A stretch of 58,948 nt of DNA. Source: an uncultured Bacillota bacterium. GTDB taxonomy: Bacteria > Bacillota > Clostridia > Oscillospirales > Oscillospiraceae. Shown in pieces: positions 51,260 to 58,948 of the stretch (position 1 is the first letter of the stretch; every line of letters begins with the position of its first letter). A program made the translations under genes and the position numbers. The stretch covers positions 1 to 58,948 of the forward strand of contig CANPFP010000003.1 in NCBI GenBank assembly GCA_947573385.1, read 5' to 3'. Below the pieces are notes generated by a model. It saw nothing but the letters and a program-made list of their open reading frames with translations. It was not told where the DNA came from and made no database searches.

Positions 51260-52603
51260 TCAGCCGTTGACGTTCTGATACTGCACAGCCCAGCCGTCTA
51301 CGAAGGCGGTGCGGACGTTCTCCCAGTTGCCGGCGGACTGGTCGGCGTTGTACTGGTTCAGAGCGGCCACCAGGCCCCGGCGGTACTCGTCCACGTTGGG
51401 CTGGTAGTTGGTGACCCAAGGCATCACATAGCAGCCGTTGGCGGTGTACTCGGCGGCGTCGGCCAGGAAACCATTGGAGGACTCCACGGCATTCTTATAG
51501 GGCAGGATGCCCAGCTGCTCCACCATCTTGGCGGAGGCATCAGGGTCGGACACCAGCCACACCATAAAGTCGATGGTGGCCTTCTGGTCGGCCTCAGACA
51601 CGTTGGCGTTCACGGCCCAGCAGTTCTCGGTGCCGCAGTTCAGACCAGCCTTCTCCTCGCCGGCCACGCCGCAGTAGTAGGGGATCATGGTGGCGTTGGG
51701 CACGGCTTCCGCATAGCCAGCGTACTCCCAGGAGCCCTGCACGGTGAAGGCGGCCTTGCCGTCCTTGAACTCCTGCGCGGCGTCATGGCCGCCGGTGGCC
51801 AGGTCGGTGGGGGCGGTCAGACTGTTGTTGATGCACAGGTCGTAGAGGTTCTTGAAGTTGTCCATATAGGCGCCGGTGATGGTGGCGGGGCACTCGGTCC
51901 AGGGGTCGTCCTTCTGCTCATAGAAGTACTCCAGGTTGGCCATGTGGCCGGTGAAGCGCCAGGAGGAGGAGTCGTCCATGTCGCAGGAGGTGAAGGCGTC
52001 GAAGCCCAGCTCGCCGGCCCGGGCGTGGATATCCTCCACCACGGCCTTCAGGGAGGCGAAGTCTTTGATCTCGTCCATCTTGTGGCCGGCCTGCTCCACC
52101 AGGTCGGGGTTGACGATGATGCCGTAGCACTCGTAGCAGTAGCCGATGGACACCAGCTTGCCAGCGTCGTCATAGAGGTTGTAGGCGTCGGTATTCAGCT
52201 CGTTGGCAATAGCGGTGCCGGTCAGGTCTATGGCGTAGTCGCCCCAGTCAGCCACGCCGGCGGTGTTGCCGATGACAAACAGCGTGGGGGGAGCGGACTT
52301 ATCCATCTCGGCGGTGAGGGTCTGCTGATAGGTGCCGGAGGCGGCGGTGATGACCTGGACGGGCACGCCGGTCTTCTGGGTGTAGGTCTGGGCCAGCTCC
52401 TGGGCGGTCTCGTCCAGCTCGGGCTTGAAGTTCAGCCAGTATACACGGCCGGTCTCACTGCTGGAATTGCCGCCGGAGGGATTGCTGCCACTGGGAGTTT
52501 TGCTGCCACTGGGAGTTTTGCTGTCCCCTCCGCAGCTGGCCAGAAGAGTCAGGGCCATAGCTGCGCTGAGAACCAGAGCAAGGATTTTTTTGCCTTTTTT
52601 CAT
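51260..52603 (-). CDS. Sugar ABC transporter binding lipoprotein
   Basis: 447 residues. Signal peptide with lipobox LLASC, then a Ser/Gly/Pro linker that repeats KTPSGS, then a family 1 solute-binding fold (LAQTYTQKTGVPVQVITAASGTYQQTL as two segments; EFKDGKAAFTVQGSWEYAGYAE). First gene of the operon with two permeases, LacI regulator, MalQ and GH13, so the ligand is most likely a maltodextrin. GTAGGAGGACA precedes the ATG. Confidence 0.95.
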   Translation of the reverse strand: MKKGKKILALVLSAAMALTLLASCGGDSKTPSGSKTPSGSNPSGGNSSSETGRVYWLNFKPELDETAQELAQTYTQKTGVPVQVITAASGTYQQTLTAEMDKSAPPTLFVIGNTAGVADWGDYAIDLTGTAIANELNTDAYNLYDDAGKLVSIGYCYECYGIIVNPDLVEQAGHKMDEIKDFASLKAVVEDIHARAGELGFDAFTSCDMDDSSSWRFTGHMANLEYFYEQKDDPWTECPATITGAYMDNFKNLYDLCINNSLTAPTDLATGGHDAAQEFKDGKAAFTVQGSWEYAGYAEAVPNATMIPYYCGVAGEEKAGLNCGTENCWAVNANVSEADQKATIDFMVWLVSDPDASAKMVEQLGILPYKNAVESSNGFLADAAEYTANGCYVMPWVTNYQPNVDEYRRGLVAALNQYNADQSAGNWENVRTAFVDGWAVQYQNVNG

Positions 52604-52663
52604 TTCATTGTCCTCCTACAAATAAAATTTTGCCTTACTGATAACGCTACCGGGAACGCTATC

Positions 52664-52675
52664 GGAAACGTTTCC
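52664..52675. promoter_or_regulatory. LacI-type operator
   Basis: GGAAACGTTTCC, a perfect 12-bp palindrome with the central CG typical of LacI family sites, about 10-20 bases after the predicted transcription start. AACGCTA occurs twice nearby (52653 and 52665 region: GATAACGCTACC and GGAACGCTATC), possibly weaker half-sites. Confidence 0.75.
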
Positions 52676-52690
52676 AGATGGACTGTAATT

Positions 52691-52719
52691 ATCATAGCAA
52701 TAATTTCCGGAAGATGCAA
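52691..52719 (-). promoter_or_regulatory. Promoter of the maltodextrin operon
   Basis: On the - strand TTGCAT (52719-52714), 17 bases, TATGAT (52696-52691). Transcription would start near 52684, just before the operator. Confidence 0.75.
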
Positions 52720-52968
52720 GTAAAATTTGAGACGAAGAGAAAAAATCGGAAGGTTGACAAAAAGATGACCCCTTTTTTTGGAGGATATGTCAATCCGCTC
52801 GGGGATATGGGGCGAGGGAAAAGCGGCCACTCCTCAATGGACAGGATTGAGACAATCCGCCCTCCGCTTCTGAGAGTGCCGCCGCCCAGGATCATATTAT
52901 GGCAACTATCAAAATATCACCAAATATTTATCTATACTGCATTTTACGGTCTGCTTTTTGACAAACTG
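52720..52968. other. Region between dacF-like gene end and maltodextrin promoter
   Basis: About 250 bases. Frames crossing it have no ribosome binding site or family match. No riboswitch-like fold recognised. Confidence 0.35.
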
Positions 52969-52997
52969 CCCCTTGGATTTATAAAAAATCCAAGGGG
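52969..52997 (-). terminator. Terminator of the DacF-like gene
   Basis: CCCCTTGGATTT (52969-52980) pairs perfectly with AAATCCAAGGGG (52986-52997), a 12-bp stem. The T-run on the - strand is weak (CAGTTTGTC), but it follows the gene by 43 bases. Confidence 0.6.
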
Positions 52998-53040
52998 CTT
53001 GATTCTTTTTTGGATAAAATTGGCGGAACAACGCTCCATT

Positions 53041-54405
53041 TCACATTCGGGTGCCCTTGTAGTTTCCCCGCCGGGCGGCGGCCCCTGCCTTGGGGCGGCG
53101 CTTGCGGCGGAAAAAGGTAAGCTTGAGTACCACAATGGCGGCCAGGAACAGTACCACTGCCAGAATGATACGTACCCCCTCATTCTGGAAGAACTCGAAA
53201 AATTGCTGCTTTTTATACAGCAGCTCCGACCGTTCCACCGAGGTGACGGCCACCAGGTCCAGCTGGCCATAGACCTCTCCATTGTAGGAGAGGGTCATAA
53301 TGCCCATCACCTGTCCGGCCTTCACCGGGGCCTCTACCTCTTTGGCGTAGAGGGTGATCTTGGTCTCGATGTCGTTCAGGTCCATGGACTTGGGCAGGGT
53401 ACGGGTGATGGAGCCCTGGGGCTTCACGTTCACTTCGTCGGCCTGGCGGGACATAGTGACCTTCACCGTCTCCACCGGCTCGCTGTCCTTGGTGATGGTT
53501 ACCCGCTGGAAGTTGTTAAAGCCGTACTCCAGCAGCCGTTTGCTCTCCCGGAACTGGCCCTGGCGCAGCTCGGTGTCGCCGGGGACCTCCATAGGTCCGG
53601 AGCCCAAGATCACGGAGATGAGCACCTCGTCCCCGTCCTCGGCGGCGGCGGCCAGGCACCGGCCCGCCTCGTCGGTGTTGCCCGTCTTGCCGGCGATGCA
53701 TTTTTCATAGATGTATCCGCTGTACCGCCATGTGGAGACCAGGGCGTTGGTGTTGTACATCTCCCGGGGACCGGACATGTCGGTGGCGTGGAGGGTGTAT
53801 TTGGGGACCTTGGAGATTTCAAGGTAGGTGTCGTACTCCAGGGCGGCCTTCAGAATCAGGGCCAGATCGTAGGCGGTAGAGTAGTGGTTTTCGTTGTGGA
53901 TGCCCACCGGGTTGGTAAAGTGGGTGTTCTGGCAGCCCAGCTCGGAGGCCTTCCGGTTCATATGGTCCACAAAGTCCTCGATGGTGCCGTCCACAGCCAC
54001 AGCCAGCACGTTGCAGGCGTCGGCGTAGGAGGGGATAAGCGTCAGGTAGAGCAGCTCCTCCACAGTGAGCACCTCTCCCAGCTTGAGATTGGCGTTGACG
54101 TAGGACTGGGTGACCCCCTGCATCCGGGTTTCCCCGGCGGTGATGGGGGTGTCCAGGGAGAGCTGGCCATACTCAATGGCCTCCAGTACCAGCAGGGCGG
54201 TCATAATTTTGGTAATGCTGGCGGGGTAGGCCTTTTCGGTGGCCTTCATGTCGTATAGGATTTCGCCGTGGTTGGCGTCCAGAAGGACGGCGTGGGTGCA
54301 GAACAGGTCCAGGTCCTCTTGCCCCGGGACGACAGCGGAGACGGGCAGCAGAGACATGGACAGGGTAAACAAAAGGATCAGGGAAAGAAAAGGATATTTT
54401 TTCAT
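53041..54405 (-). CDS. D-alanyl-D-alanine carboxypeptidase, DacF/PBP5 type
   Basis: 454 residues. Signal peptide, a peptidase S11 domain with SxxK (PASITKIM, near residue 63) and KTG (GKTGNTDEAG), a PBP5-type C-terminal domain, and one membrane helix near the end (VRIILAVVLFLAAIVVLKLTFF) followed by a basic tail. It trims the fifth D-Ala from cell-wall stems outside the membrane. The SxN motif reads SYA (PSYADACN): the asparagine that helps catalysis is replaced. In other lineages this position is SGN or SAN. DacF of Bacillus is sporulation linked; vegetative use is also possible. ATG with GGAGA upstream. Confidence 0.92.
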   Translation of the reverse strand: MKKYPFLSLILLFTLSMSLLPVSAVVPGQEDLDLFCTHAVLLDANHGEILYDMKATEKAYPASITKIMTALLVLEAIEYGQLSLDTPITAGETRMQGVTQSYVNANLKLGEVLTVEELLYLTLIPSYADACNVLAVAVDGTIEDFVDHMNRKASELGCQNTHFTNPVGIHNENHYSTAYDLALILKAALEYDTYLEISKVPKYTLHATDMSGPREMYNTNALVSTWRYSGYIYEKCIAGKTGNTDEAGRCLAAAAEDGDEVLISVILGSGPMEVPGDTELRQGQFRESKRLLEYGFNNFQRVTITKDSEPVETVKVTMSRQADEVNVKPQGSITRTLPKSMDLNDIETKITLYAKEVEAPVKAGQVMGIMTLSYNGEVYGQLDLVAVTSVERSELLYKKQQFFEFFQNEGVRIILAVVLFLAAIVVLKLTFFRRKRRPKAGAAARRGNYKGTRM

Positions 54406-54559
54406 AGGAAAATCTCCATATGTATGTTATAATGAGGTGCGTATCCCAGTGTATCGCATATGAGGGGAAAAGGCAATTAAGATTTTTTTAATTTTCGGTA
54501 TAACCGCAATCGTACTGATTATAACAAAAAGCGGGCAGGACCGCAAGGGGGCACGGGAC

Positions 54560-54961
54560 ATGGGAGAAAAATCCAAATACGCGGGGACGGTGCTGGCCCT
54601 GTTTGCGGTTTTTGTCCTGGTCTGCGGTACCTGGTATCTGGCCCGGGCCAGTACCCCGGAGCCTTGGCAGGTGTCCTCAGTCCGCCGTCCTCCGGCGGAG
54701 GAGATGTCCTCTGAACCGGCTGCGGAGGGGGAAGTCCGCCCGGACAGTCTTCTGCCCGGCGAGGTGATCGACATAAACACGGCGGACGTATATGACCTTC
54801 AGCGCCTGCCAGGCATCGGGGAGAAGCGGGCCGGGGACATTGTGGCCTACCGGGAGGAGCATGGCCCCTTCTCGAGTGTGGATGGGCTGACGGAGGTGTC
54901 CGGCATCGGGCCGGGTATTTTGGAGGGCCTGCGAATGTTTGCAGCGACGGGAAATGAGTGA
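54560..54961 (+). CDS. ComEA-like helix-hairpin-helix protein
   Basis: 133 residues. One N-terminal membrane helix (about 8-28), a Pro/Glu-rich spacer, and a C-terminal double helix-hairpin-helix (INTADVYDLQRLPGIGEKRAGDIVAYREEHGPF as consecutive parts; VSGIGPGILEGLRMF). Matches ComEA, the membrane DNA receptor of natural transformation. dprA is also present in this window. No comEC is adjacent; instead a two-component pair follows, so a different DNA-binding role remains open. GGGGGCACGGGAC precedes the ATG. Confidence 0.88.
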   Translation: MGEKSKYAGTVLALFAVFVLVCGTWYLARASTPEPWQVSSVRRPPAEEMSSEPAAEGEVRPDSLLPGEVIDINTADVYDLQRLPGIGEKRAGDIVAYREEHGPFSSVDGLTEVSGIGPGILEGLRMFAATGNE

Positions 54962-54969
54962 GGTTTGAT

Positions 54970-55656
54970 ATGGCAAAAATTTTAGTAGTAGACGACGAAC
55001 AGGTTCTGGTGAAGGGCATCAAGTTCAACCTGGAGCACGAGGGCTACCAGGTTGAGGTGGGCTACGACGGCGAGCAGGCGGTGGAGCTGGCCCGAGAGGG
55101 CAGTTTTGACCTGATTCTGCTGGACCTGATGATGCCCAAGATCGACGGCCTTCAAGCCTGTATGCGCATCCGGGAGTTCTCCAACGTGCCCATCATCATG
55201 CTGACGGCCAAGGGGGAGGACACCGACAAGATCATGGGCTTTGAGTGCGGAGCCGACGACTACATCACCAAGCCCTTCAACCTGCTGGAACTGAAAGCCC
55301 GGGTGCGGGCTCTGCTGCGCCGCTCCGGGGCCACAGAGCAGAAGAAGTCGGAAGCGATACTCACTGCCGGACATATCCGTTTGGACACGGCAGCCAGGGC
55401 GGCGTGGCGGGATGGCGTGTCCGTGGAGCTAACCGCCAAGGAGTTCGATCTGATGGAGCTCCTGCTCCGCAACCCCGGCCGGGTGTACAGCCGGGAAAAT
55501 CTGCTCAACGTGGTGTGGGGCTATGAGTATATCGGCGACTACCGCACAGTGGATGTCCATGTCCGCCGCCTGCGGGAAAAGCTGGAGCTGGACCCCGCCA
55601 GCCCCGAATATATCCGCACCAAGTGGGGTGTGGGGTACTATCTGGCGAAGCTATGA
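54970..55656 (+). CDS. OmpR/PhoB family response regulator
   Basis: 228 residues. Receiver domain with phospho-acceptor D52 (LILLDLMMPKIDG), T/K positions in MLTAKGED and ITKPFNLLEL, then a winged helix DNA-binding domain (about 130-226, LTAKEFDLMELLLRNPGRVYSRENLL and VDVHVRRLREKLE). The ATG at 54970 follows GAGTGAGG. The kinase start overlaps its stop as ATGA. The promoter is not clear and it may be read from comEA. Confidence 0.96.
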   Translation: MAKILVVDDEQVLVKGIKFNLEHEGYQVEVGYDGEQAVELAREGSFDLILLDLMMPKIDGLQACMRIREFSNVPIIMLTAKGEDTDKIMGFECGADDYITKPFNLLELKARVRALLRRSGATEQKKSEAILTAGHIRLDTAARAAWRDGVSVELTAKEFDLMELLLRNPGRVYSRENLLNVVWGYEYIGDYRTVDVHVRRLREKLELDPASPEYIRTKWGVGYYLAKL

Positions 55657-57137
55657 ACAAGAAAAACAAGGTCCCCTTTTTTGCTTCCCTCCAGGTGAAA
55701 TACGCCCTGAGCTACTTTGTCATTTTCGCGGTAGTGCTGGTGCTGCTGAACACCTACCCTCTTATGGCATCTCAGGAGCTGCTGTTCACCTCCAAGCGGG
55801 ACTCGCTGAAAAGCCAGACGGCGGTGATGGCTTCTGCCCTGATGGAGCTGGAGTCCCTGTCCGCCGAGCAGGTGGCCCGGGTGATGAACATGCTGGACAG
55901 CATGGGCACCACCCGTATTCTGGTCACCGACCCGGCGGGACTGATCCTTTACGACAGCACAAACCAGCCAAAGGAGGAAGAGACATCGCCGCCTGATGGG
56001 GAGGGTGGACCGGCTGAGTACCGCTATGCCCTGTATCAAGAGGTGGTATGTGCCCTGCGGGGGAACGACGTGTTTTACTCCCGGTATGTGAACCGGATGT
56101 TTACCTCCACCGCCGCCATGCCCATTGTCTACCGGGGCATGATTATCGGCGCCATTTATATCCTGGAGGTGGACCAGGCCCAGGGGGAACTGCTGTATAA
56201 CCTTCAGCAGAACCTGCGAACCATCTCTCTGGTTATCGCGGTAGTGACAGTGATTATGTCAACTTTTTTTTCCAAGATGCTCACTGCCCGCATTGCCGCC
56301 CTGTTGCGGGCCATCCGCATTGTGGGGGAGGGGGAGTACGGCCACCGGCTCCAGCCTGTAGGGCGGGACGAGATGGCCCAGCTGGCCGGAGAGTTCAACC
56401 AGCTCACCGACCGTCTCCAGACCACCGAGGAGGTCCGCCGCCGCTTTGTCTCCGACGCCAGCCACGAGCTGAAAACCCCGCTGGCCTCCATCCGCCTGCT
56501 GGCCGACTCCATTTTGCAGACCGATGAGATGGACCCGGCCATGGTGCAGGAATTTGTGGGGGACATCGGCTCTGAGGCGGAGCGGCTTACCCGCATCACC
56601 GAGCATCTGCTGGCCCTTACCCGGCTGGACAGCCTGCCCGCTGGAGAGGAGTGGGCGGTGGATGTGTCCCAGGTGGCGGAGCGGACAGTGGCCTTGCTCC
56701 AGCCGGTGGCTGATGCTGCGGGCGTCACAGTGGAAAAGAGCCTGAAGCCGGACTGCGCCGTTCTGTGTACCGAGGATGACCTGTCCCAAATCTGCTATAA
56801 CCTGGTGGAAAACGCCGTCAAATACAACTATAACGGCGGAAAGGTGTTCGTCTCGGTGAGCCGGGACGGGGACCAGGTGCTGCTGGAGGTGGGGGATACC
56901 GGAGTGGGTATCCCGGAGGAGGACCTGCCAAAGGTATTCAACCGCTTTTACCGGGTGGACAAGGCACGGTCACGGGCCGCCGGAGGCACCGGACTGGGGC
57001 TGTCCATCGTCCGGGACACGGTGCGCCGCCACGGCGGCTGGGTCACCGCCCGGCCCCGGAGCCCGGAAGGCAGCCTGTTTACCGTGGGCTTTCCCCGGTT
57101 TGTGCTGGAGGAGAATGAGAGGGGGCGGGGCCGATGA
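55653..57137 (+). CDS. Sensor histidine kinase, PhoR/WalK type
   Basis: 494 residues. Two membrane helices (about 15-35 and 190-212) around a PAS-like extracytoplasmic sensor, a HAMP domain, HisKA with H271 (SDASHELKTPLASIRL) and HATPase_c with NLVENAVKY, DTGVGIPEEDL and GTGLGLSIV. Partner of the regulator encoded just upstream. The next gene overlaps as ATGA, so the lipoprotein is part of the same unit and perhaps of the same sensing task. Confidence 0.96.
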   Translation: MNKKNKVPFFASLQVKYALSYFVIFAVVLVLLNTYPLMASQELLFTSKRDSLKSQTAVMASALMELESLSAEQVARVMNMLDSMGTTRILVTDPAGLILYDSTNQPKEEETSPPDGEGGPAEYRYALYQEVVCALRGNDVFYSRYVNRMFTSTAAMPIVYRGMIIGAIYILEVDQAQGELLYNLQQNLRTISLVIAVVTVIMSTFFSKMLTARIAALLRAIRIVGEGEYGHRLQPVGRDEMAQLAGEFNQLTDRLQTTEEVRRRFVSDASHELKTPLASIRLLADSILQTDEMDPAMVQEFVGDIGSEAERLTRITEHLLALTRLDSLPAGEEWAVDVSQVAERTVALLQPVADAAGVTVEKSLKPDCAVLCTEDDLSQICYNLVENAVKYNYNGGKVFVSVSRDGDQVLLEVGDTGVGIPEEDLPKVFNRFYRVDKARSRAAGGTGLGLSIVRDTVRRHGGWVTARPRSPEGSLFTVGFPRFVLEENERGRGR

Positions 57138-57628
57138 GCAAAAAACGGTGGGTTCTGCTTTTGATTCTGACTCTGCTCCTGGCCGCCTGCGGCGGGGAGA
57201 CGGAGCACGCAGAGGGGCCCGTCCTCTGGTTCTGCACCGGAGGGGAGCGGGACCACGGCCCCGCCCTGTCCCCCCAGCCCTACGAGGGGGAGATGACCCC
57301 GGAGACGCTGCTGTCCGCCCTGCTGGCCGGGCCCGACCAGGCAGGGCTGGTCTCCCCTTTCCCCAGAGGGGTCGCCATGCAGCGGTGGAGCTGGGATGAG
57401 GAACGGCCGGGGGTGCTGCTGGTGGACCTGTCTGAGCAGTACGGCGCTCTGGCTGACGTGTCTCTGAGTCTGGCGGACTACTCCATTGTCCTTACCCTGT
57501 CCCAGGTGGAGGGGGTTGAGGAGGTGGAAATCACCGCCGGCGGCCGGAAGGTGAGCTACCGCAGCCACCAACTGCTGGCCCCCGGGGAGGCGGTGCTGTG
57601 GGACGAACTGGCGGACACCCCCTCGTAG
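57134..57628 (+). CDS. GerMN-domain lipoprotein
   Basis: 164 residues. Lipobox LLAAC (cysteine about residue 19), then a GerMN domain (TPETLLSALLAGPDQAGLVSPFPRG split, VLLVDLSEQYGALADVSLSLADYSIVLTL, VEEVEITAGGRKVSY). GerMN domains occur in GerM (spore) and in LpqB, which works with the MtrAB two-component system in actinobacteria. Here too the gene directly follows a regulator-kinase pair with an ATGA overlap. Its TAG stop opens a TAGGGGAG sequence. Confidence 0.88.
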   Translation: MSKKRWVLLLILTLLLAACGGETEHAEGPVLWFCTGGERDHGPALSPQPYEGEMTPETLLSALLAGPDQAGLVSPFPRGVAMQRWSWDEERPGVLLVDLSEQYGALADVSLSLADYSIVLTLSQVEGVEEVEITAGGRKVSYRSHQLLAPGEAVLWDELADTPS

Positions 57629-57658
57629 GGGAGACTTGTGGCCGCTCCGACAAAACCC

Positions 57659-57687
57659 TTGACAAATTCTGTATTTGTCTGTAATCT
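57659..57687 (+). promoter_or_regulatory. Promoter of the metY-like gene
   Basis: TTGACA (57659-57664), 17 bases, TAATCT (57682-57687), 32 bases before the start codon. The leader is too short for an S-box or T-box. Confidence 0.75.
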
Positions 57688-57719
57688 TAGGACTATTCAA
57701 AGGAAAGAAGGCGTTCTCC

Positions 57720-58948
57720 ATGAGCAGCTATAAAATCAACACCAAGTGCGTCCAGGGGGGCTACACGCCCGGCAACGGCGAGCCCCGGCAGATCCCCATT
57801 GTCCAGTCCACCACCTTTAAATACGCCACCAGCGAGGACATGGCCAAGCTGTTCGACCTGGAGACCAGCGGTTATTTCTACACCCGGCTCCAGAACCCCA
57901 CCAACGACCATGTGGCCGCTAAAATCTGCGACATGGAGGGCGGGACCGCCGCTATGCTCACCTCCTCCGGTCAGGCGGCCAACTTCTACGCCGTTTTCAA
58001 CATCGCCAACTGCGGCGACCATGTGGTGGCTTCCTCCACCATCTACGGCGGCACCTACAATCTTTTCCACGTCACCATGCGGAAGATGGGCATTGATTTC
58101 ACCTTCGTCTCCCCCGACTGCACCGAGGAGGAGCTGAACGCCGCCTTCAAGCCCAACACCAAGGCGGTCTTTGGCGAGACCATTGCTAACCCGGCCCTCA
58201 CCGTGCTGGACATTGAGAAGTTCGCCAAGGCCGCCCACGCCCATGGCGTCCCTCTGATTGTGGACAACACCTTTGCCACCCCGGTAAACTGCCGGCCCAT
58301 CGAGTGGGGCTGCGACATTGTTACCCACTCCACCACCAAGTATATGGACGGCCACGGGGCCGGTGTGGGCGGCTGCATTGTGGACGGCGGCAAATTCGAC
58401 TGGATGGCCCACAGGGAAAAATTCCCCGGCCTGTGTACCCCTGACGACAGCTACCACGGCATCACCTACGCGGAAAAGTTTGGCCAGGGGGGCGCTTTTA
58501 TTACCAAGTGTACCGCTCAGCTCATGCGGGATTTCGGCTCCATCCAGTCCCCCCAGAACGCCTTTTTGCTGAATCTGGGCCTGGAGAGTCTTCATGTCCG
58601 GATGCCCCGCCACTGTGAGAACGCCCTGGCGGTGGCCAAGTACCTGAAGGCCCACCCCAAGATCAGCTTTGTCACCTTCCCTGGCCTGGAGGGGGATAAG
58701 TACTACGAGCTGGCTCAGAAGTATATGCCCGACGGGACCTGCGGTGTGGTGTCCTTTGGCTTCAAGGGCGGTCGGGCCGCGGCGGAGACCTTTATGAAGC
58801 ATCTTCAGCTGGCCGCCATCGAGACCCATGTGGCTGATGCCCGCACCTGCACCCTCCATCCCGCTTCTGCCACCCACCGGCAGATGAATGACGAGGAGCT
58901 GGCCGCCGCCGGCATCACCCCCGATCTGGTCCGCTTCTCCTGCGGCAT
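57720..58948 (+). CDS. metY: O-acetylhomoserine sulfhydrylase, 3' end outside the window
   Basis: 409 codons visible from the ATG, preceded by AAAGAAGG; the frame is open to the window end, so perhaps 15-20 residues are missing. Cys/Met metabolism PLP enzyme: STTFKYATSEDM at the start, SSGQAAN, the PLP-binding lysine K207 in STTKYMDGHG, and HPASATHRQM near the end. The length and the TFKY/FDLE patterns favour O-acetylhomoserine aminocarboxypropyltransferase (homocysteine from sulfide) over cystathionine gamma-synthase. Confidence 0.93.
   Translation, partial: MSSYKINTKCVQGGYTPGNGEPRQIPIVQSTTFKYATSEDMAKLFDLETSGYFYTRLQNPTNDHVAAKICDMEGGTAAMLTSSGQAANFYAVFNIANCGDHVVASSTIYGGTYNLFHVTMRKMGIDFTFVSPDCTEEELNAAFKPNTKAVFGETIANPALTVLDIEKFAKAAHAHGVPLIVDNTFATPVNCRPIEWGCDIVTHSTTKYMDGHGAGVGGCIVDGGKFDWMAHREKFPGLCTPDDSYHGITYAEKFGQGGAFITKCTAQLMRDFGSIQSPQNAFLLNLGLESLHVRMPRHCENALAVAKYLKAHPKISFVTFPGLEGDKYYELAQKYMPDGTCGVVSFGFKGGRAAAETFMKHLQLAAIETHVADARTCTLHPASATHRQMNDEELAAAGITPDLVRFSCG

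Noticed and set aside
51161..52723. 520-residue open frame on the + strand, V/G/H rich
   Set aside because: Antisense to the binding protein gene; composition typical of a shadow frame.
52678..54258. 526-residue open frame on the + strand
   Set aside because: Mostly antisense to the DacF-like gene; no ribosome binding site at its start.
57629..57719. S-box or T-box before the metY-like gene
   Set aside because: The leader after the promoter is only about 25 bases.

Overview
The window reads as a chromosomal segment of a GC-rich, endospore-forming low-GC-lineage (Bacillota) bacterium, most like the Oscillospiraceae (Flavonifractor, Pseudoflavonifractor, Intestinimonas type). The basis is spoVAD and spoVAE, a GerMN lipoprotein, a serine-46 HPr, the era-yqzL-recO order, AGGAGG-type ribosome binding sites, frequent GTG/TTG starts and strong codon GC bias. 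This placement is inference; no rRNA gene is present. No tRNA, rRNA or CRISPR array was seen.

Layout. 1-2340: end of a probable murA, then ftsQ and ftsZ (envelope and division). 2336-3956: lrgB-lrgA-xre operon divergent from a small helical protein. 4025-12360: trmFO, lysA, glnA, dapF, a TrmH-type methylase, an OFA-like MFS carrier and dprA. 12431-15876: topA and plsX. 15922-16221: a compact locus with the full architecture of an Fst/par-type type I toxin-antitoxin module (31-residue hydrophobic peptide, convergent antisense RNA, shared terminator, 14-nt direct repeats); this is the most interesting item in the window. 16235-17836: spoVAE and spoVAD. 17951-21531: ybeY, lipoprotein, small membrane protein, era, small coiled-coil protein, yqzL, recO. 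21523-24215: DUF1266 protein, rpmF, yceD, rluD-like synthase. 24312-26620: IS5-family remnant and an ECF sigma/anti-sigma-like pair with its own ECF-type promoter. 26979-31176: HPr, uvrC, NTF2-like protein, rsmD, coaD, coiled-coil protein.

31227-34135 is a four-gene membrane/extracytoplasmic redox operon (TlpA-like lipoprotein, tiny CLEC-tailed membrane protein, NapH-like ferredoxin, FAD/Rieske oxidoreductase). 34431-39801 pairs a sugar-binding-type lipoprotein with a 1300-residue hybrid histidine kinase and no permease, which suggests a sensory pair. 39820-42410 is an accessory scar: IS256, TnpV, HTH, RecD-like helicase and integrase remnants, with a 16-bp direct repeat on either side of most of it. 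42751-45432: LysR regulator and purF. 45387-52719: a maltodextrin-type operon (binding protein, two permeases, LacI regulator, MalQ, GH13 enzyme) with a palindromic LacI-type operator just after its promoter and no ATPase gene. 53041-58948: DacF-like carboxypeptidase, ComEA-like protein, OmpR/PhoR-type two-component pair, GerMN lipoprotein, and a MetY-type sulfhydrylase cut by the window end.

Most genes are packed in short operons with overlapping start/stop codons. Short GC-rich palindromes starting TAGGG sit exactly on the TAG stop codon of several genes. The accessory material is confined to about 24.3-24.6 kb and 39.8-42.4 kb.
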